From Halopseudomonas pertucinogena (GTDB lineage Bacteria; Pseudomonadota; Gammaproteobacteria; Pseudomonadales; Pseudomonadaceae), in NCBI RefSeq assembly GCF_014646575.1, contig NZ_BMNN01000002.1:487619-551618 (forward strand): a DNA stretch of 64,000 bases, read 5' to 3'. Of the stretch, positions 48,920-57,304 are shown in pieces (the stretch's first letter is position 1; the number at the start of each line of letters is the position of its first letter). Below the pieces are notes generated by a model, which saw only the letters and a program-made list of their open reading frames with translations, had not been told where the DNA came from and made no database searches. The translations under genes were made by a program, and so were the position numbers.

Positions 48920-48971
48920 CTATCGATCATATCGATAGCTCGCATGCAAAATATGCGCTTTCATGATCGAT
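48920..48971. promoter_or_regulatory. Cluster of ATCGAT sites, candidate operator for the FMN reductase gene
   Basis: CTATCGAT-CAT-ATCGATAG (48920-48938) is a perfect inverted repeat with 8-base arms, and a third ATCGAT lies at 48966-48971. The sites lie just after pagL and 85-136 bases before the FMN reductase ATG. The pattern suits a dimeric regulator such as a LysR-type protein. No regulator gene is adjacent. Confidence 0.45.
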
Positions 48972-49055
48972 ACAGCTGTCCGATAATGGCGTCAGCACAT
49001 CAACTTCAACTCGAGCAGCCCGGTACGCCGGGCTCACATAGAGACAAGGGCATAC

Positions 49056-49610
49056 ATGAACAGAACATATCATCTGGCTATTCTGGTCGGCAGCAACCGC
49101 CGCGAGTCCATCAACCGTCAGCTGAGCGAGGCCATGGCCCGCCTGTTACCGGCCAATATCAAGGTCAGCTATCCGCAGATCGACGACCTGCCGCTGTATA
49201 ACCTCGACCTGGAAGGCGAGCGCCCAGCCAGCGTTAACCGCTTCACCGATGAGATTCGTGCTGCCGACGGCGTACTCATCGTCACCCCCGAGCACAACCG
49301 CTCCCTGCCGGCGGTACTGAAAAACGCCATCGACTGGGGCTCCAAACCGATGGGCAGCAACGTCTGGTTCGACAAGCCCGTCGCCCTCACCGGCACCTCG
49401 CCGGGTGCTATCGGAACCGCGCTGGTGCAGCAACACCTGCGCCAGATCATGGGCATCCTCGGCTCGGTGGTGCTGGGCGGCGAAGCCTACGTGCAATTTC
49501 ACCCCGAGTTGATTGATGCAAACGGGGATATCGGCCCGCAGAGCCGGGATTTTCTCCAGGGCTACCTGAACCGCTTCGTCACCCTGATAGAAAAGCTCGC
49601 CCCCCAATAA
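49056..49610 (+). CDS. NADPH-dependent FMN reductase (chromate/quinone reductase type)
   Basis: This 184-residue flavodoxin-like enzyme binds FMN through GSNRRESINRQL (residues 12-23) and PEHNRSLPAVLKNAIDW. Relatives (ChrR, YieF) reduce quinones by two electrons and also chromate, limiting redox cycling. This would suit a cell that meets phenols, but nothing ties it directly to the pch genes. A possible operator cluster lies upstream. Confidence 0.88.
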   Translation: MNRTYHLAILVGSNRRESINRQLSEAMARLLPANIKVSYPQIDDLPLYNLDLEGERPASVNRFTDEIRAADGVLIVTPEHNRSLPAVLKNAIDWGSKPMGSNVWFDKPVALTGTSPGAIGTALVQQHLRQIMGILGSVVLGGEAYVQFHPELIDANGDIGPQSRDFLQGYLNRFVTLIEKLAPQ

Positions 49611-49628
49611 CCCCAAAGCTATGCCGAA

Positions 49629-49761
49629 CTCCCGGGGCGCGCTCCGGGAGGGGCGAGTTCCACCTCGCCCACTTGTGTCTGCCGCAACCACGCTGCGTCG
49701 AGGAGGACCTCGACACTCCAAACGGTCAGCTCCCCGCGTTCACGGTCAGCTCCCCGCGTTC
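49629..49761. repeat. Intergenic hairpin cluster plus 20-base tandem duplication
   Basis: Three hairpins follow each other: CTCCCGG...CCGGGAG (49629-49650), GGGCGAG...CTCGCCC (49651-49670) and GTCGAGG-AGGA-CCTCGAC (49697-49714). The sequence ACGGTCAGCTCCCCGCGTTC then occurs twice back to back (49722-49741 and 49742-49761), the second copy covering the last codons and stop of phhB. The hairpins may terminate both convergent genes or be a dispersed REP-like element. Confidence 0.7.
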
Positions 49762-50090
49762 AATTGATCGGTGCGCGCGGCCATGATGAAGTCATTGCGG
49801 TGCAGCCCTTTGATCTTGTGCGTCCACCAGCGCACCGTGACCTTGCCGTATTCCAGTAGAATCGCCGGATGGTGGCCTTGTTCTTCCGCGAGCTGTCCTA
49901 CCTGATTGGTAAAGGCCAGCGCAGCGGCAAAGTCCGCAAATGTGAATGCCCGGCGCAGCTGCGGTACACCCTCCTCTTCCACCTGTTCCCAATCCGGGAT
50001 CTGCTGTCGCAGCTCCTGCGCCTGCTGCTCTGTCACCTTCGGCGCATCCGCCCGGCAGGCTTCGCACTGTTGTTCGCTGAGTTGACTCAT
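49746..50090 (-). CDS. phhB: Pterin-4a-carbinolamine dehydratase
   Basis: This 114-residue enzyme regenerates the tetrahydropterin cofactor used by phenylalanine hydroxylase. The family signature is clear: [33 protein letters not shown] and [15 protein letters not shown]. The ATG at 50090 gives the usual length; the longer frame to 50150 adds no conserved sequence. No phhA or phhR is adjacent, so it stands alone here. Confidence 0.93.
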   Translation of the reverse strand: MSQLSEQQCEACRADAPKVTEQQAQELRQQIPDWEQVEEEGVPQLRRAFTFADFAAALAFTNQVGQLAEEQGHHPAILLEYGKVTVRWWTHKIKGLHRNDFIMAARTDQLNAGS

Positions 50091-50199
50091 GGACGCTCTC
50101 CGTTGATTGATCCAAGCTGATACAGAGTAGACCAACCCCGTATGGAACATTTCCCTGGGCTACTGCGTTAGACAAGCAAGGGATAACCAGAGAGAGCAC

Positions 50200-50751
50200 A
50201 TGCAGACTGACGGACAGCTGATTCGCCGAGCCCAGGCGGGAGACAGCCAGGCGTTCGGCGCTTTGGTGCAGCAGCATCAAGGGCGGGTGTACTCCTTTAC
50301 CCGGCGCCTGTGCAGCAACCCTGACCATGCACTGGATATTACTCAGGACACCTTTATCAAGGCCTGGCAAGCGCTCCCTGACTGGCGTCCCGAAGCGCGA
50401 TTCGAAACCTGGTTGCTGCGCATTGCCCGCAACACGGCCATCGATGGTCTGCGCCGCGGCCGACATGAGCCCGAACCCCTGCCGGACGATGCTGTACTGG
50501 TCGATCACGGGCCGTCACCGTTGCGCCAGCTGGAAAGCAGCCGCCGCATCGCCCAGCTGGAAACATTGCTGGCTCAGCTGCCATTGGCCCAGCGCGAGGT
50601 CATCTTGCTGCGCGAGCTGGAAGGCCTTTCCTATCAGGAGCTGGCTGCGGCACTGGACATCAGCGAAGGCACGGTCAAGTCACGCCTGGCCCGCGCCCGC
50701 AGCGCACTGCTCGAAGCACGCCACAACACCACAGGAGCATCAGATGAATGA
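50200..50751 (+). CDS. ECF-type RNA polymerase sigma factor
   Basis: This 183-residue group 4 sigma factor has region 2 (about 20-90, with DITQDTFIKAWQALPDW) and region 4 (about 125-175, with LPLAQREVILLRELEGLSYQELA and SEGTVKSRLARARSAL). It overlaps the anti-sigma gene by 8 bases, which in turn overlaps a periplasmic sensor gene. This three-gene layout resembles metal-responsive cnr/ncc regulatory sets. Confidence 0.9.
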   Translation: MQTDGQLIRRAQAGDSQAFGALVQQHQGRVYSFTRRLCSNPDHALDITQDTFIKAWQALPDWRPEARFETWLLRIARNTAIDGLRRGRHEPEPLPDDAVLVDHGPSPLRQLESSRRIAQLETLLAQLPLAQREVILLRELEGLSYQELAAALDISEGTVKSRLARARSALLEARHNTTGASDE

Positions 50752-51181
50752 ACATCCGGACATCAGCCAGCTGTCCGCCCATCTCGATGGCGAGCTGGAC
50801 AGCACAGAAACAGCCCGGGTCAGCGGCCATTTACTCAGCTGTCCTGCCTGCCAGCAGCAGTACCGGGGCCTGCGCGACCTGAGCAGCGATATGAACCAGT
50901 TGCCCATGCTCACGCCCGAGCTGGATATCACGGCGCTGCTCGGACAGCTCCCGCAGCGCCAGCATCCGGTGCCTGCACAAAGCCACTGGCGTCGGGCGCT
51001 ACCCGGCGCGGCAGCCGCGGCATCACTGGTGCTGGGCCTGTTAATCGGTGCGGGATTGGATGCACCCGCCCCCACCACCCATGAACCAGCCTTCGCGGCA
51101 CTGGCGATTCTGGACAGCACGCCGCCGGGTGCCCTGTGCCGTCAGCCCGAGCTCTGCTATTTACAGGAGAAACAGCAATGA
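50744..51181 (+). CDS. Membrane anti-sigma factor with zinc-finger (HC2/ZAS) motif
   Basis: This 145-residue protein begins with a zf-HC2 domain: HLLSCPACQQ gives the H-x3-C-x2-C motif of ZAS anti-sigma factors. A membrane segment (GAAAAASLVLGLLIGAGL, about 90-107) and a short periplasmic tail with two Cys (GALCRQPELC) follow. It should hold the upstream sigma factor until a periplasmic or redox signal arrives. Its stop overlaps the next start (ATGA). Confidence 0.87.
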   Translation: MNEHPDISQLSAHLDGELDSTETARVSGHLLSCPACQQQYRGLRDLSSDMNQLPMLTPELDITALLGQLPQRQHPVPAQSHWRRALPGAAAAASLVLGLLIGAGLDAPAPTTHEPAFAALAILDSTPPGALCRQPELCYLQEKQQ

Positions 51182-51636
51182 AGATCACCACCCTGCGCCT
51201 GGCGCTGACCCTGTCTATGCTGTTCAACCTTGGTGTAGTCGGGGCTTTGAGCTGGCAGCAATTTACCGAACACCAGCGCTCGCAGCCCGGCGAACCGCTG
51301 CTGGTAAGGGAGCTGCAGCTCAACGATGAGCAACGCCAGCGCTGGCAGGACACCGAAGAACCTTTTCTGCGCGAGCTGACCCAGTCCGGTCTGGTGATTG
51401 AGCAGCAACGCAATCAACTGATCGAAAGCATCTTTGCCGAGCAACTGGACCACCAGCGTATCGCCACAGCACAGACAGCGCTTGCCGAACAGCAGAACCA
51501 TCAGCAACGCCTGGTCATTGATCAGTTGCTGCGCGAGCGGGAGATTCTGAACGGGGCCCAGCGCCAGCGGCTGGCACAGCTGTTGAAGCACGACTCGTCA
51601 CTGTCTTCGCACGCGGAAATGCTGCATAACGAATGA
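51178..51636 (+). CDS. CnrX/Spy-like periplasmic sensor protein
   Basis: This 152-residue protein has one N-terminal membrane or signal segment (LALTLSMLFNLGVVGALSW) and a long helical, Gln/Glu-rich periplasmic part. The LNDEQRQRWQDTE pattern resembles the LTxxQ repeats of the Spy/CpxP/ZraP/CnrX superfamily. In CnrX the partner role is to sense metals and release the sigma factor. Few Met/His residues are present here (H33, H108, H114, H138, H145, M147), so metal binding is not proven. Confidence 0.75.
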   Translation: MKITTLRLALTLSMLFNLGVVGALSWQQFTEHQRSQPGEPLLVRELQLNDEQRQRWQDTEEPFLRELTQSGLVIEQQRNQLIESIFAEQLDHQRIATAQTALAEQQNHQQRLVIDQLLREREILNGAQRQRLAQLLKHDSSLSSHAEMLHNE

Positions 51637-51736
51637 CATTCAACAAGCAATGGAACAAAACCGGGGGCAGGTTCGTTAGTAGATATGAAGCCGGTCACAA
51701 TAGCTGACCACCCCTCTTTCAGACTCGAGGTACATT

Positions 51737-52231
51737 ATGAAAATCAAAGCACGCCAAGCTGCCATTCCCTTTGCCCTGACGACTGCCCTGCTGTTTTGCG
51801 GGGTCAGCCTGGCGGCAGACAACGCGGCCCTCCACGATCATGACCATGGAGATGCCTCTTTCGAGTTGCAACTGGATAACGGCCAGAAGTGGGCCATCGA
51901 TCCTCCGCTGCGCAAGGCGATGAACGATATCAACGGGGCGATGCGCTCGTCACTGGAGGCAATTCACCAGGATCGCCTGTCAGACGAGGATTACGCCGCA
52001 CTGGCCAATCAGGTGAATGACGGTGTCGCCTATATGGTTGCCAATTGTGAACTGCCACCCGATGCCGATGCCCAGTTGCACATGGTCATCGCCCAGCTGA
52101 TGGCTGGCTCGCAGAAGATGACAGGCGACAGCGATGCGTCCGCCCGTGATGGGGCAGTACAGGTGCTCGGCGCCCTCGATGCCTATGCACAGTACTTCGA
52201 TCACGCGGATTTTGTGCCCGCTGCGCACTGA
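51737..52231 (+). CDS. His-rich-tip periplasmic protein of unknown function
   Basis: This 164-residue protein has a clear signal peptide ending SLAA. The mature N-terminus carries HDHDHGD, a likely metal-binding tip, followed by a helical domain with WAIDPPLRKAMNDIN and MVANCELPPDADAQLHMVIAQLM. I do not recognise a named family with certainty. It lies 100 bases after the sigma/anti-sigma/sensor set and may be one of its targets. A strong terminator follows. Confidence 0.8.
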   Translation: MKIKARQAAIPFALTTALLFCGVSLAADNAALHDHDHGDASFELQLDNGQKWAIDPPLRKAMNDINGAMRSSLEAIHQDRLSDEDYAALANQVNDGVAYMVANCELPPDADAQLHMVIAQLMAGSQKMTGDSDASARDGAVQVLGALDAYAQYFDHADFVPAAH

Positions 52232-52254
52232 TCACCGCCCTCATCCTGATCCGG

Positions 52255-52284
52255 ACCGGCGCGCAGCTGCGCGCCGGTTTTTTT
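52255..52284 (+). terminator. Rho-independent terminator after the His-rich periplasmic gene
   Basis: A 24-base perfect palindrome (half ACCGGCGCGCAG) is followed directly by a run of T, 23 bases after the stop codon. Confidence 0.95.
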
Positions 52285-52358
52285 CTGCCTAGCCTGGAGA
52301 ATCCCCGGGTTCTGGCCAACAATTGGGGCATGCCATTCACTACTGTCGAGTACCTGCC

Positions 52359-52826
52359 ATGACGACCAACGCCGCCACCGGCCAGACCACCATCGATACA
52401 GCCACCGGCGCAACAGACCTGAGTGAGTTCGAGCGTCGCAACTACAGCGGTGATCAGGATGAGCAGAGCGCTTTCGAACGGCTGGTCACATCATGCAAGG
52501 AAGTGGCCCGCCACCTGCGCGCCCAAGGGCCCGGGGTGGTAGCGGTTATCGCGGATCACGTGTGCTGGGTGTCGCCGCTCTTTACCGCCGAAGAGCCTTT
52601 AGTATCCGCGCTGGGCAAGGACCTGACGCGCACCGAGTTCACCTACGCGTTTTTTCCTTCCCATACCGAAGACCTGACAGCCCGGGAGCTGGATGACATT
52701 TCCGATGCGGTTCAGTCCTGGCTGGATGATCCGGTATTCCAGCCCCTGAACCAGACGGAACTGGACAAGGCGGTGCCGGTGATCATCGAACGCTGGACGG
52801 ATGACGACTGCAGATATCTGCCCTGA
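52359..52826 (+). CDS. Hypothetical cytoplasmic protein
   Basis: This 155-residue, acidic, soluble protein has no signal and no membrane segment. It starts with a Thr/Ala-rich stretch of about 20 residues. I recognise no motif; SEFERRNYSGDQDEQSAFERLV and the acidic C-terminal half (ELDDISDAVQSWLDDPVF) are simply descriptive. Coding use matches the neighbours. It stands alone between two terminators. Confidence 0.75.
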   Translation: MTTNAATGQTTIDTATGATDLSEFERRNYSGDQDEQSAFERLVTSCKEVARHLRAQGPGVVAVIADHVCWVSPLFTAEEPLVSALGKDLTRTEFTYAFFPSHTEDLTARELDDISDAVQSWLDDPVFQPLNQTELDKAVPVIIERWTDDDCRYLP

Positions 52827-52835
52827 AACGACAAA

Positions 52836-52864
52836 GGGCGGAGCCGGTCACACCGGCTCCGCCC
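52836..52864. terminator. Bidirectional hairpin between the hypothetical gene and the beta-barrel gene
   Basis: A 13-bp perfect stem (GGGCGGAGCCGGT / ACCGGCTCCGCCC) with a 3-base loop is followed on the minus strand by TTTG. It sits between convergent stop codons. Confidence 0.8.
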
Positions 52865-52885
52865 TACAGGTCAGCCTGAACTGCC

Positions 52886-53623
52886 TCAGAATGCCATGCC
52901 CAGGGTCACGCCCACTTCGTTGCTTTCCAGCTCGGTGTTTGCGGCCAGTTCGCGGCGATCATCCAGTTCATAGTTGGTCTGAGTGTAGTACACACCCGCG
53001 GTGAAGCCGTTGTCCCAGAGGAAGTTCAACTCCGCGTAGGGGTTGAACTTGTCCTTCAGGTCCACGGTTTCACTGCCGACACCGTCGAGCTTGACCTTGG
53101 CTTCCCCTTCGATGCTGTAACGGGTACCCACTTCCAGGCGGGTGATCACGTTGTTGCCGCGATGGTGCAGGCCGAGAGCCGCCTTGGCAAAGGGACTCTT
53201 GTTGCTCAGCTCGACATCCCCTGCACGACGGTCATCCATCTCGAAGCGGGTCCAGTCATAACCGGCACCTACCAGAACGTCGAAGTTGGTGTTGTTATTG
53301 AGCGGCATGCGCATGCCCAGGTCCAGGTCCGCACGGGCGTCCTTCACCTCGTCATCGCCATGCTCGCCGTAACGGGCGTTGGCACCAATCTGAAAGATGA
53401 CACCGGGGCCACCGGTCATCTTGTTGCCAAAGTTGTAGTACACACCAACCTTGCCCACATCTTCATCACGGCCGTCGACTCTGTCGTTATCCGAGTTCAG
53501 CTCATAATCGTTATAGGCACCAATAAGCCCCAGATTGGAAATGGGCTGTTCCGCCGCCATGGCAAGCGGGCTCAGAATCATACCGACAGCCGAAGCCTGA
53601 ATCAGAGTAGTGCGAAGGCGCAT
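52886..53623 (-). CDS. Outer-membrane beta-barrel protein of unknown function
   Basis: This 245-residue protein has a signal peptide (LSPLAMA) and alternating-residue beta strands such as NPYAELNFLWDNGFTAGVYYTQTNY. It ends in Phe after EVGVTLGMAF, the classic barrel terminus. It is rich in Asp/Asn/Arg loops. No enzyme motif or named porin family is evident. AGGA 8 bases before ATG 53623 fixes the start; the frame runs far upstream, but there it is antisense to cmoM. Confidence 0.8.
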   Translation of the reverse strand: MRLRTTLIQASAVGMILSPLAMAAEQPISNLGLIGAYNDYELNSDNDRVDGRDEDVGKVGVYYNFGNKMTGGPGVIFQIGANARYGEHGDDEVKDARADLDLGMRMPLNNNTNFDVLVGAGYDWTRFEMDDRRAGDVELSNKSPFAKAALGLHHRGNNVITRLEVGTRYSIEGEAKVKLDGVGSETVDLKDKFNPYAELNFLWDNGFTAGVYYTQTNYELDDRRELAANTELESNEVGVTLGMAF

Positions 53624-53767
53624 AGGAATTTCCTCTTTGTTTTTGCCTGAGTAACTACCGACAGATCCGGATTTATTTAGTTCGACTTTTCCAGCGTGTC
53701 CGGTCACGAAAATGTCGACCGGATCGCTCTGGTATACTCGGCTCCCCGAAAAACCCGAGAGCAGGCC

Positions 53768-54550
53768 GTGACCGACCGCTACTTCGATCAGCTGGGCAGC
53801 CACTTCGCCCGCAAGATCTACTCCAGCCCGAAGGGCGCCATCCGCCTTGCCGTGCTCACCCGCGATCTGCAGGTGTGGATCCCGGAGATCGGGCGTCAGG
53901 ACTCGCCGCTGCGAGTGCTGGATGTGGGTGCCGGTCTCGGCCATATCAGCGAATGGCTGCTGAACCGGGGCCACCACCTGACGGTGAGCGAGCCGTCGAG
54001 CGAGATGCTGGCAGCGGCGCGCAGCCGGCTGGATGAGGTACCGCTCCGGCCCCGCCAGACCCTGAGCTACCTGCCCCTGCCACTGCAGGAACTGCCGGCC
54101 CATACCGGCCAGCACGATCTGGTCATCTGCCATGCGGTGCTGGAATGGCTGGCGGATCCCGCCGCGGCCCTGGTCCACCTGCGGCAACTGGTCAGCCCCG
54201 GGGGCGCGGTGTCGCTGGCGTTCTATAACCGCGATGCACTGATCTACAAGAACCTCATCAAGGGCCAGTTCCGCAAGTTGCAACGCAATCAGCTGGCCGG
54301 TGAAGGCAAGCGCAGCCTCACCCCACAGCAACCCCTGGACCCCCGCCAGGTTCGGCAGTGGATGGGCGAGGCCGGCTTCGATTGTGTGCATCAGACGGGC
54401 GTGCGGGTATTTCATGACTATATGCCCGAGCCGTTCAGGTCCGAGGCCGATGAGCAGCAGGTGATCGAGCAGGAGCTGCACTACAGCACCCATCCCGCCT
54501 ACCTGCATCTGGGGCGCTATCTGCACTGCTGGCTCAGGCCCGGGCGCTGA
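53768..54550 (+). CDS. cmoM: tRNA 5-carboxymethoxyuridine methyltransferase
   Basis: This 260-residue SAM-dependent enzyme makes the methyl ester of cmo5U at wobble position 34. It aligns well with E. coli CmoM (SmtA) as I remember it: the start TDRYFDQLGSHFARKIYSSPKG, the SAM motif VLDVGAGLGHISEWL, the HAVLEWLADP stretch and the ending GVRVFHDYMPE then YLHLGRYLHC. The start is GTG 53768. A longer frame from 53696 has no matching N-terminus. Confidence 0.88.
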   Translation: MTDRYFDQLGSHFARKIYSSPKGAIRLAVLTRDLQVWIPEIGRQDSPLRVLDVGAGLGHISEWLLNRGHHLTVSEPSSEMLAAARSRLDEVPLRPRQTLSYLPLPLQELPAHTGQHDLVICHAVLEWLADPAAALVHLRQLVSPGGAVSLAFYNRDALIYKNLIKGQFRKLQRNQLAGEGKRSLTPQQPLDPRQVRQWMGEAGFDCVHQTGVRVFHDYMPEPFRSEADEQQVIEQELHYSTHPAYLHLGRYLHCWLRPGR

Positions 54551-54556
54551 GCATCC

Positions 54557-55912
54557 TCAAACCGGCGGATGCATCCAGCGGTCACGCCGCCACAGCCAGA
54601 CGAACCAGCCGCCGAGCAGTACGCCGCGGGCCAGCATGAACAGGTAGAAGCCCAGCCACACGCCGTGGTTGCCGGCTCCCTGCAGCAGCCAGGCCGCGGG
54701 CACGTAGATGAACAGCACTGCCAGCAACATCGCGTTGCGCATGGCGCGGGCCCGGGTCGCACCGATGAACAGCCCGTCCAGCAGATAGCTCCACACCGCC
54801 ACCAGGGGCATCCAGGCCATCCACGGCAGGTAGGTAGAGGCGACGTCGCGGATAGACTCCACCGAGGTCAGCAGGCTGATGATCCAGTCGCCGAACAGGT
54901 TGAATGTCAGCACGAAGCCTGCCCCCACCACCAGCGACCAGAAGGTGCTCACCACCAGCACCCGCTTCAGCGCCTGGCGGTTGCGCTGGCCCAGCGCGTG
55001 GCCGCCGAGCGCCTCGACAGCGTGGGCCAGGCCATCCAGACCGTGGGAGGTGATCATCAGGAAGTTCAGCAGTACCGCATTGGCGGCCACCACCGAGTCG
55101 CCCATCCGCGCGCCCTGGAGCACCAGCAGGTAGAACACCAGTTCCAGCGCCAGAGTGCGGATCAGGATGTCCCGGTTGACCCGCAACAGGGGCGCGGCAC
55201 CGCGCAGGCGCAGGGCGTCCCCCCAGGCCATCACCCCCGGATAACGCACCAGCACCGGGCGCAGCAGCCAGAGGCCGAGCAGCAGACCGGCGTAATCGCC
55301 CACCACGGTGGCCCAGGCCGCGCCGGCCACGCCCCAGCCCAGCACCACCACGAACAGCACGTCGAGGGCGATGTTGGTGAGGTTGGCGGTGAGCAGCATG
55401 AACAGCGGCGCCCGTCCACGCTGCGCGCCGATGAACCAGCCAATGAGAACGAAGTTGCCCAGCGCCGCAGGCAGGCTGACAAGCCGGATGTTGAAGTAGA
55501 TGCGTGCCTGTTCCAGCAGCGCCTCGCTGCTGTCGATGAAATGCAGTGCGGCGCGCAGCAACGGCTCGTTGACCAGCCACACCAGCAGCGCCAGCAGCAC
55601 GGCCAGCCACAGTGCCTGCAGCAGCACCAGCCGCAGACGGTTGCCATCCCGGGCGCCACAGGCCTGGGCCGCGAAACCGGTGGTGCCCATCCGCAGGAAG
55701 CCCGCGGCCCAGAGTATGAAGGTGATCAGCGTGGCGCCCACCGCCACCCCGCCGAGATAGTGGGCACCATCCAGGTGGCCGACCACGGCGGTATCCACCA
55801 GCCCGACCAGCGGCACACTGATGTTGGAAAGGATCATCGGCGTCGCCAGGCCCCACACCTGACGATGGGTCGGCCTGTGGCGAGCCGCCGCGAAGAGCCC
55901 GGACAGCGTCAC
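54557..55912 (-). CDS. MATE-family efflux transporter (DinF subgroup)
   Basis: This 451-residue inner-membrane exporter has 12 predicted helices. The MATE/DinF pattern is seen in LATPMILSNISVPLVGLVDTAVVGHL and the repeat ALELVFYLLVLQGARMGDSVVAANAVLLNF. DinF proteins export toxic organic cations in exchange for Na+ or H+. The substrate is unknown. The stop lies 6 bases from the end of convergent cmoM. Confidence 0.88.
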   Translation of the reverse strand: MTLSGLFAAARHRPTHRQVWGLATPMILSNISVPLVGLVDTAVVGHLDGAHYLGGVAVGATLITFILWAAGFLRMGTTGFAAQACGARDGNRLRLVLLQALWLAVLLALLVWLVNEPLLRAALHFIDSSEALLEQARIYFNIRLVSLPAALGNFVLIGWFIGAQRGRAPLFMLLTANLTNIALDVLFVVVLGWGVAGAAWATVVGDYAGLLLGLWLLRPVLVRYPGVMAWGDALRLRGAAPLLRVNRDILIRTLALELVFYLLVLQGARMGDSVVAANAVLLNFLMITSHGLDGLAHAVEALGGHALGQRNRQALKRVLVVSTFWSLVVGAGFVLTFNLFGDWIISLLTSVESIRDVASTYLPWMAWMPLVAVWSYLLDGLFIGATRARAMRNAMLLAVLFIYVPAAWLLQGAGNHGVWLGFYLFMLARGVLLGGWFVWLWRRDRWMHPPV

Positions 55913-55936
55913 GGAAAGAGAACCGCCGTCACGACA

Positions 55937-56308
55937 TCAGCCGCCGGCTCTTCTGGTCTTGAATCCCTCGGCGGCAAGCCACTCGCAGAGCATGTCCGCC
56001 CGGTCGCCCTGAATCTCGATCACGCCGTCGACTACCGAGCCGCCGCAGCCGCAGCGGGCCTTGATGCGCTTGGCCAGCGCTTTCAGCTCGGCGGCGGGCA
56101 GCGCCAGGCCGCTGATGGTGGTGACTGTCTTGCCGCCGCGCCCCTTGGTTTCCCGACGGATTCGGGCAACGCCATCACCCGCCGGCGGCTGCGGTTCGCC
56201 GCAGCTGCATTCGGCCTGGGGTTGGCGGCACTCGGGACACATGCGGCCGCTGTCGGTGGAAAAGACCAGCCCACCAAGGCCGCCGAAACCTGTCTGACGC
56301 TTGCTCAT
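55937..56308 (-). CDS. yciH: SUI1/YciH-family translation initiation protein
   Basis: This 123-residue protein has the SUI1 domain in its C-terminal two thirds (GRGGKTVTTISGLAL, CGCGGSVVDGVIEIQGD). A Cys cluster near the N-terminus (CPECRQPQAECSC) could bind zinc. E. coli YciH is an eIF1-like factor that affects initiation fidelity. It follows the DUF2333 gene by 3 bases. Confidence 0.9.
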   Translation of the reverse strand: MSKRQTGFGGLGGLVFSTDSGRMCPECRQPQAECSCGEPQPPAGDGVARIRRETKGRGGKTVTTISGLALPAAELKALAKRIKARCGCGGSVVDGVIEIQGDRADMLCEWLAAEGFKTRRAGG

Positions 56309-56311
56309 GCC

Positions 56312-57304
56312 CTAACCCTGCTCCAGCAGCCGGCGCAGATCGATCAGCCCGGCATTGGCACGGGACAGATAGTTGGCCATGACCAGCGAATGGTTGGCGA
56401 AGATGCCGAAGCCGCCGCCATTGAGAATCACCGGGCTCCACATCGGCGCCTGGGTTGCTTCCAGCTCGCGGATGATCTGCCGCAGGCTGACCAGCGCGTT
56501 CTTGTTGGCCAGCACATCGGCATAATCCCTCTCCACCGCACGCAGCAGATGCACCATGGCCCAGGCACTGCCACGGGCTTCGTAGAAGACGTTGTCGATC
56601 TCCATCCAGGGCGTGCGTTTGCGCTCGCGGCCGCCATCGGTCAGCGGCACGCGGGCCACGCTGGCAGACAGCCGTTGTGACAGCGAGCCCATGCGAGTGC
56701 TGGCATCACCGATCCAGCCAGCCAGATTGTCCGCCCGTGCATAGAAGCTGGCATTGCCGCTCTCCAGACGGGTGATGTAATTTCCCAGAAGCCTGAGCCC
56801 GGTGCGGTATTCCCGCTCGCTGGCAGGCAGCGCCCAGCTGTTGTGGTCAAAATGGAACAGCGGTTCCGCCTTGGCGAGATCCGGATCCTCGGTGGACTGG
56901 GACTGCGAGCGTGCCATGTCACGGCGCATGGCGCGCGTCATGTCCCGCACCTGCACCAGCACGCCGAATTCCCAGCTGGGCATGTTGTCCAGCCAGATGC
57001 CGGGCGGCGCGATGTCATTACTGATGAACCCACCGGGCTTATCCAGCAGCACGGCGACCAGGGAGTGCAGAGTACGTGCGGTATGCGAGCCGGTGGTCAG
57101 CTCCTGCCCGGCGCCGACCGGCAACACATTGAGTTCATCCAGGTCCGGCTCCTGGCTCCAGTACCAGCCCACCAGCAGACATATCAGCAGATAGACGAGC
57201 AGAATCAGGCCAATGACCCTGCCGATGGTGCCGCCGCTGCCGGTGCCGTCCGTCGAACGGCTCCGGTTGCCCCTGAACCGTGGAAACCTCTCGGATAATC
57301 TCAT
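56312..57304 (-). CDS. DUF2333 family inner-membrane protein
   Basis: This 330-residue protein has one N-terminal membrane segment (about 30-52, IGRVIGLILLVYLLICLLVG) and a large periplasmic part. That part matches the DUF2333 pattern familiar from pseudomonads (GGFISNDIAPPG, MPSWEFGVLVQVRDM, LNGGGFGIFANHSLVMANY). The function is unknown. ATG 57304 follows GGGGAG. It is cotranscribed with yciH. Confidence 0.78.
   Translation of the reverse strand: MRLSERFPRFRGNRSRSTDGTGSGGTIGRVIGLILLVYLLICLLVGWYWSQEPDLDELNVLPVGAGQELTTGSHTARTLHSLVAVLLDKPGGFISNDIAPPGIWLDNMPSWEFGVLVQVRDMTRAMRRDMARSQSQSTEDPDLAKAEPLFHFDHNSWALPASEREYRTGLRLLGNYITRLESGNASFYARADNLAGWIGDASTRMGSLSQRLSASVARVPLTDGGRERKRTPWMEIDNVFYEARGSAWAMVHLLRAVERDYADVLANKNALVSLRQIIRELEATQAPMWSPVILNGGGFGIFANHSLVMANYLSRANAGLIDLRRLLEQG

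Noticed and set aside
53624-54526. Upstream extension of the beta-barrel gene frame
   Set aside because: It is antisense to cmoM, and a clear signal peptide begins at 53623.
54569-56680. A 703-codon open frame on the plus strand
   Set aside because: It is antisense to the MATE exporter, yciH and DUF2333 genes, and its Gln/His/Pro-rich translation is typical of a high-GC shadow frame.
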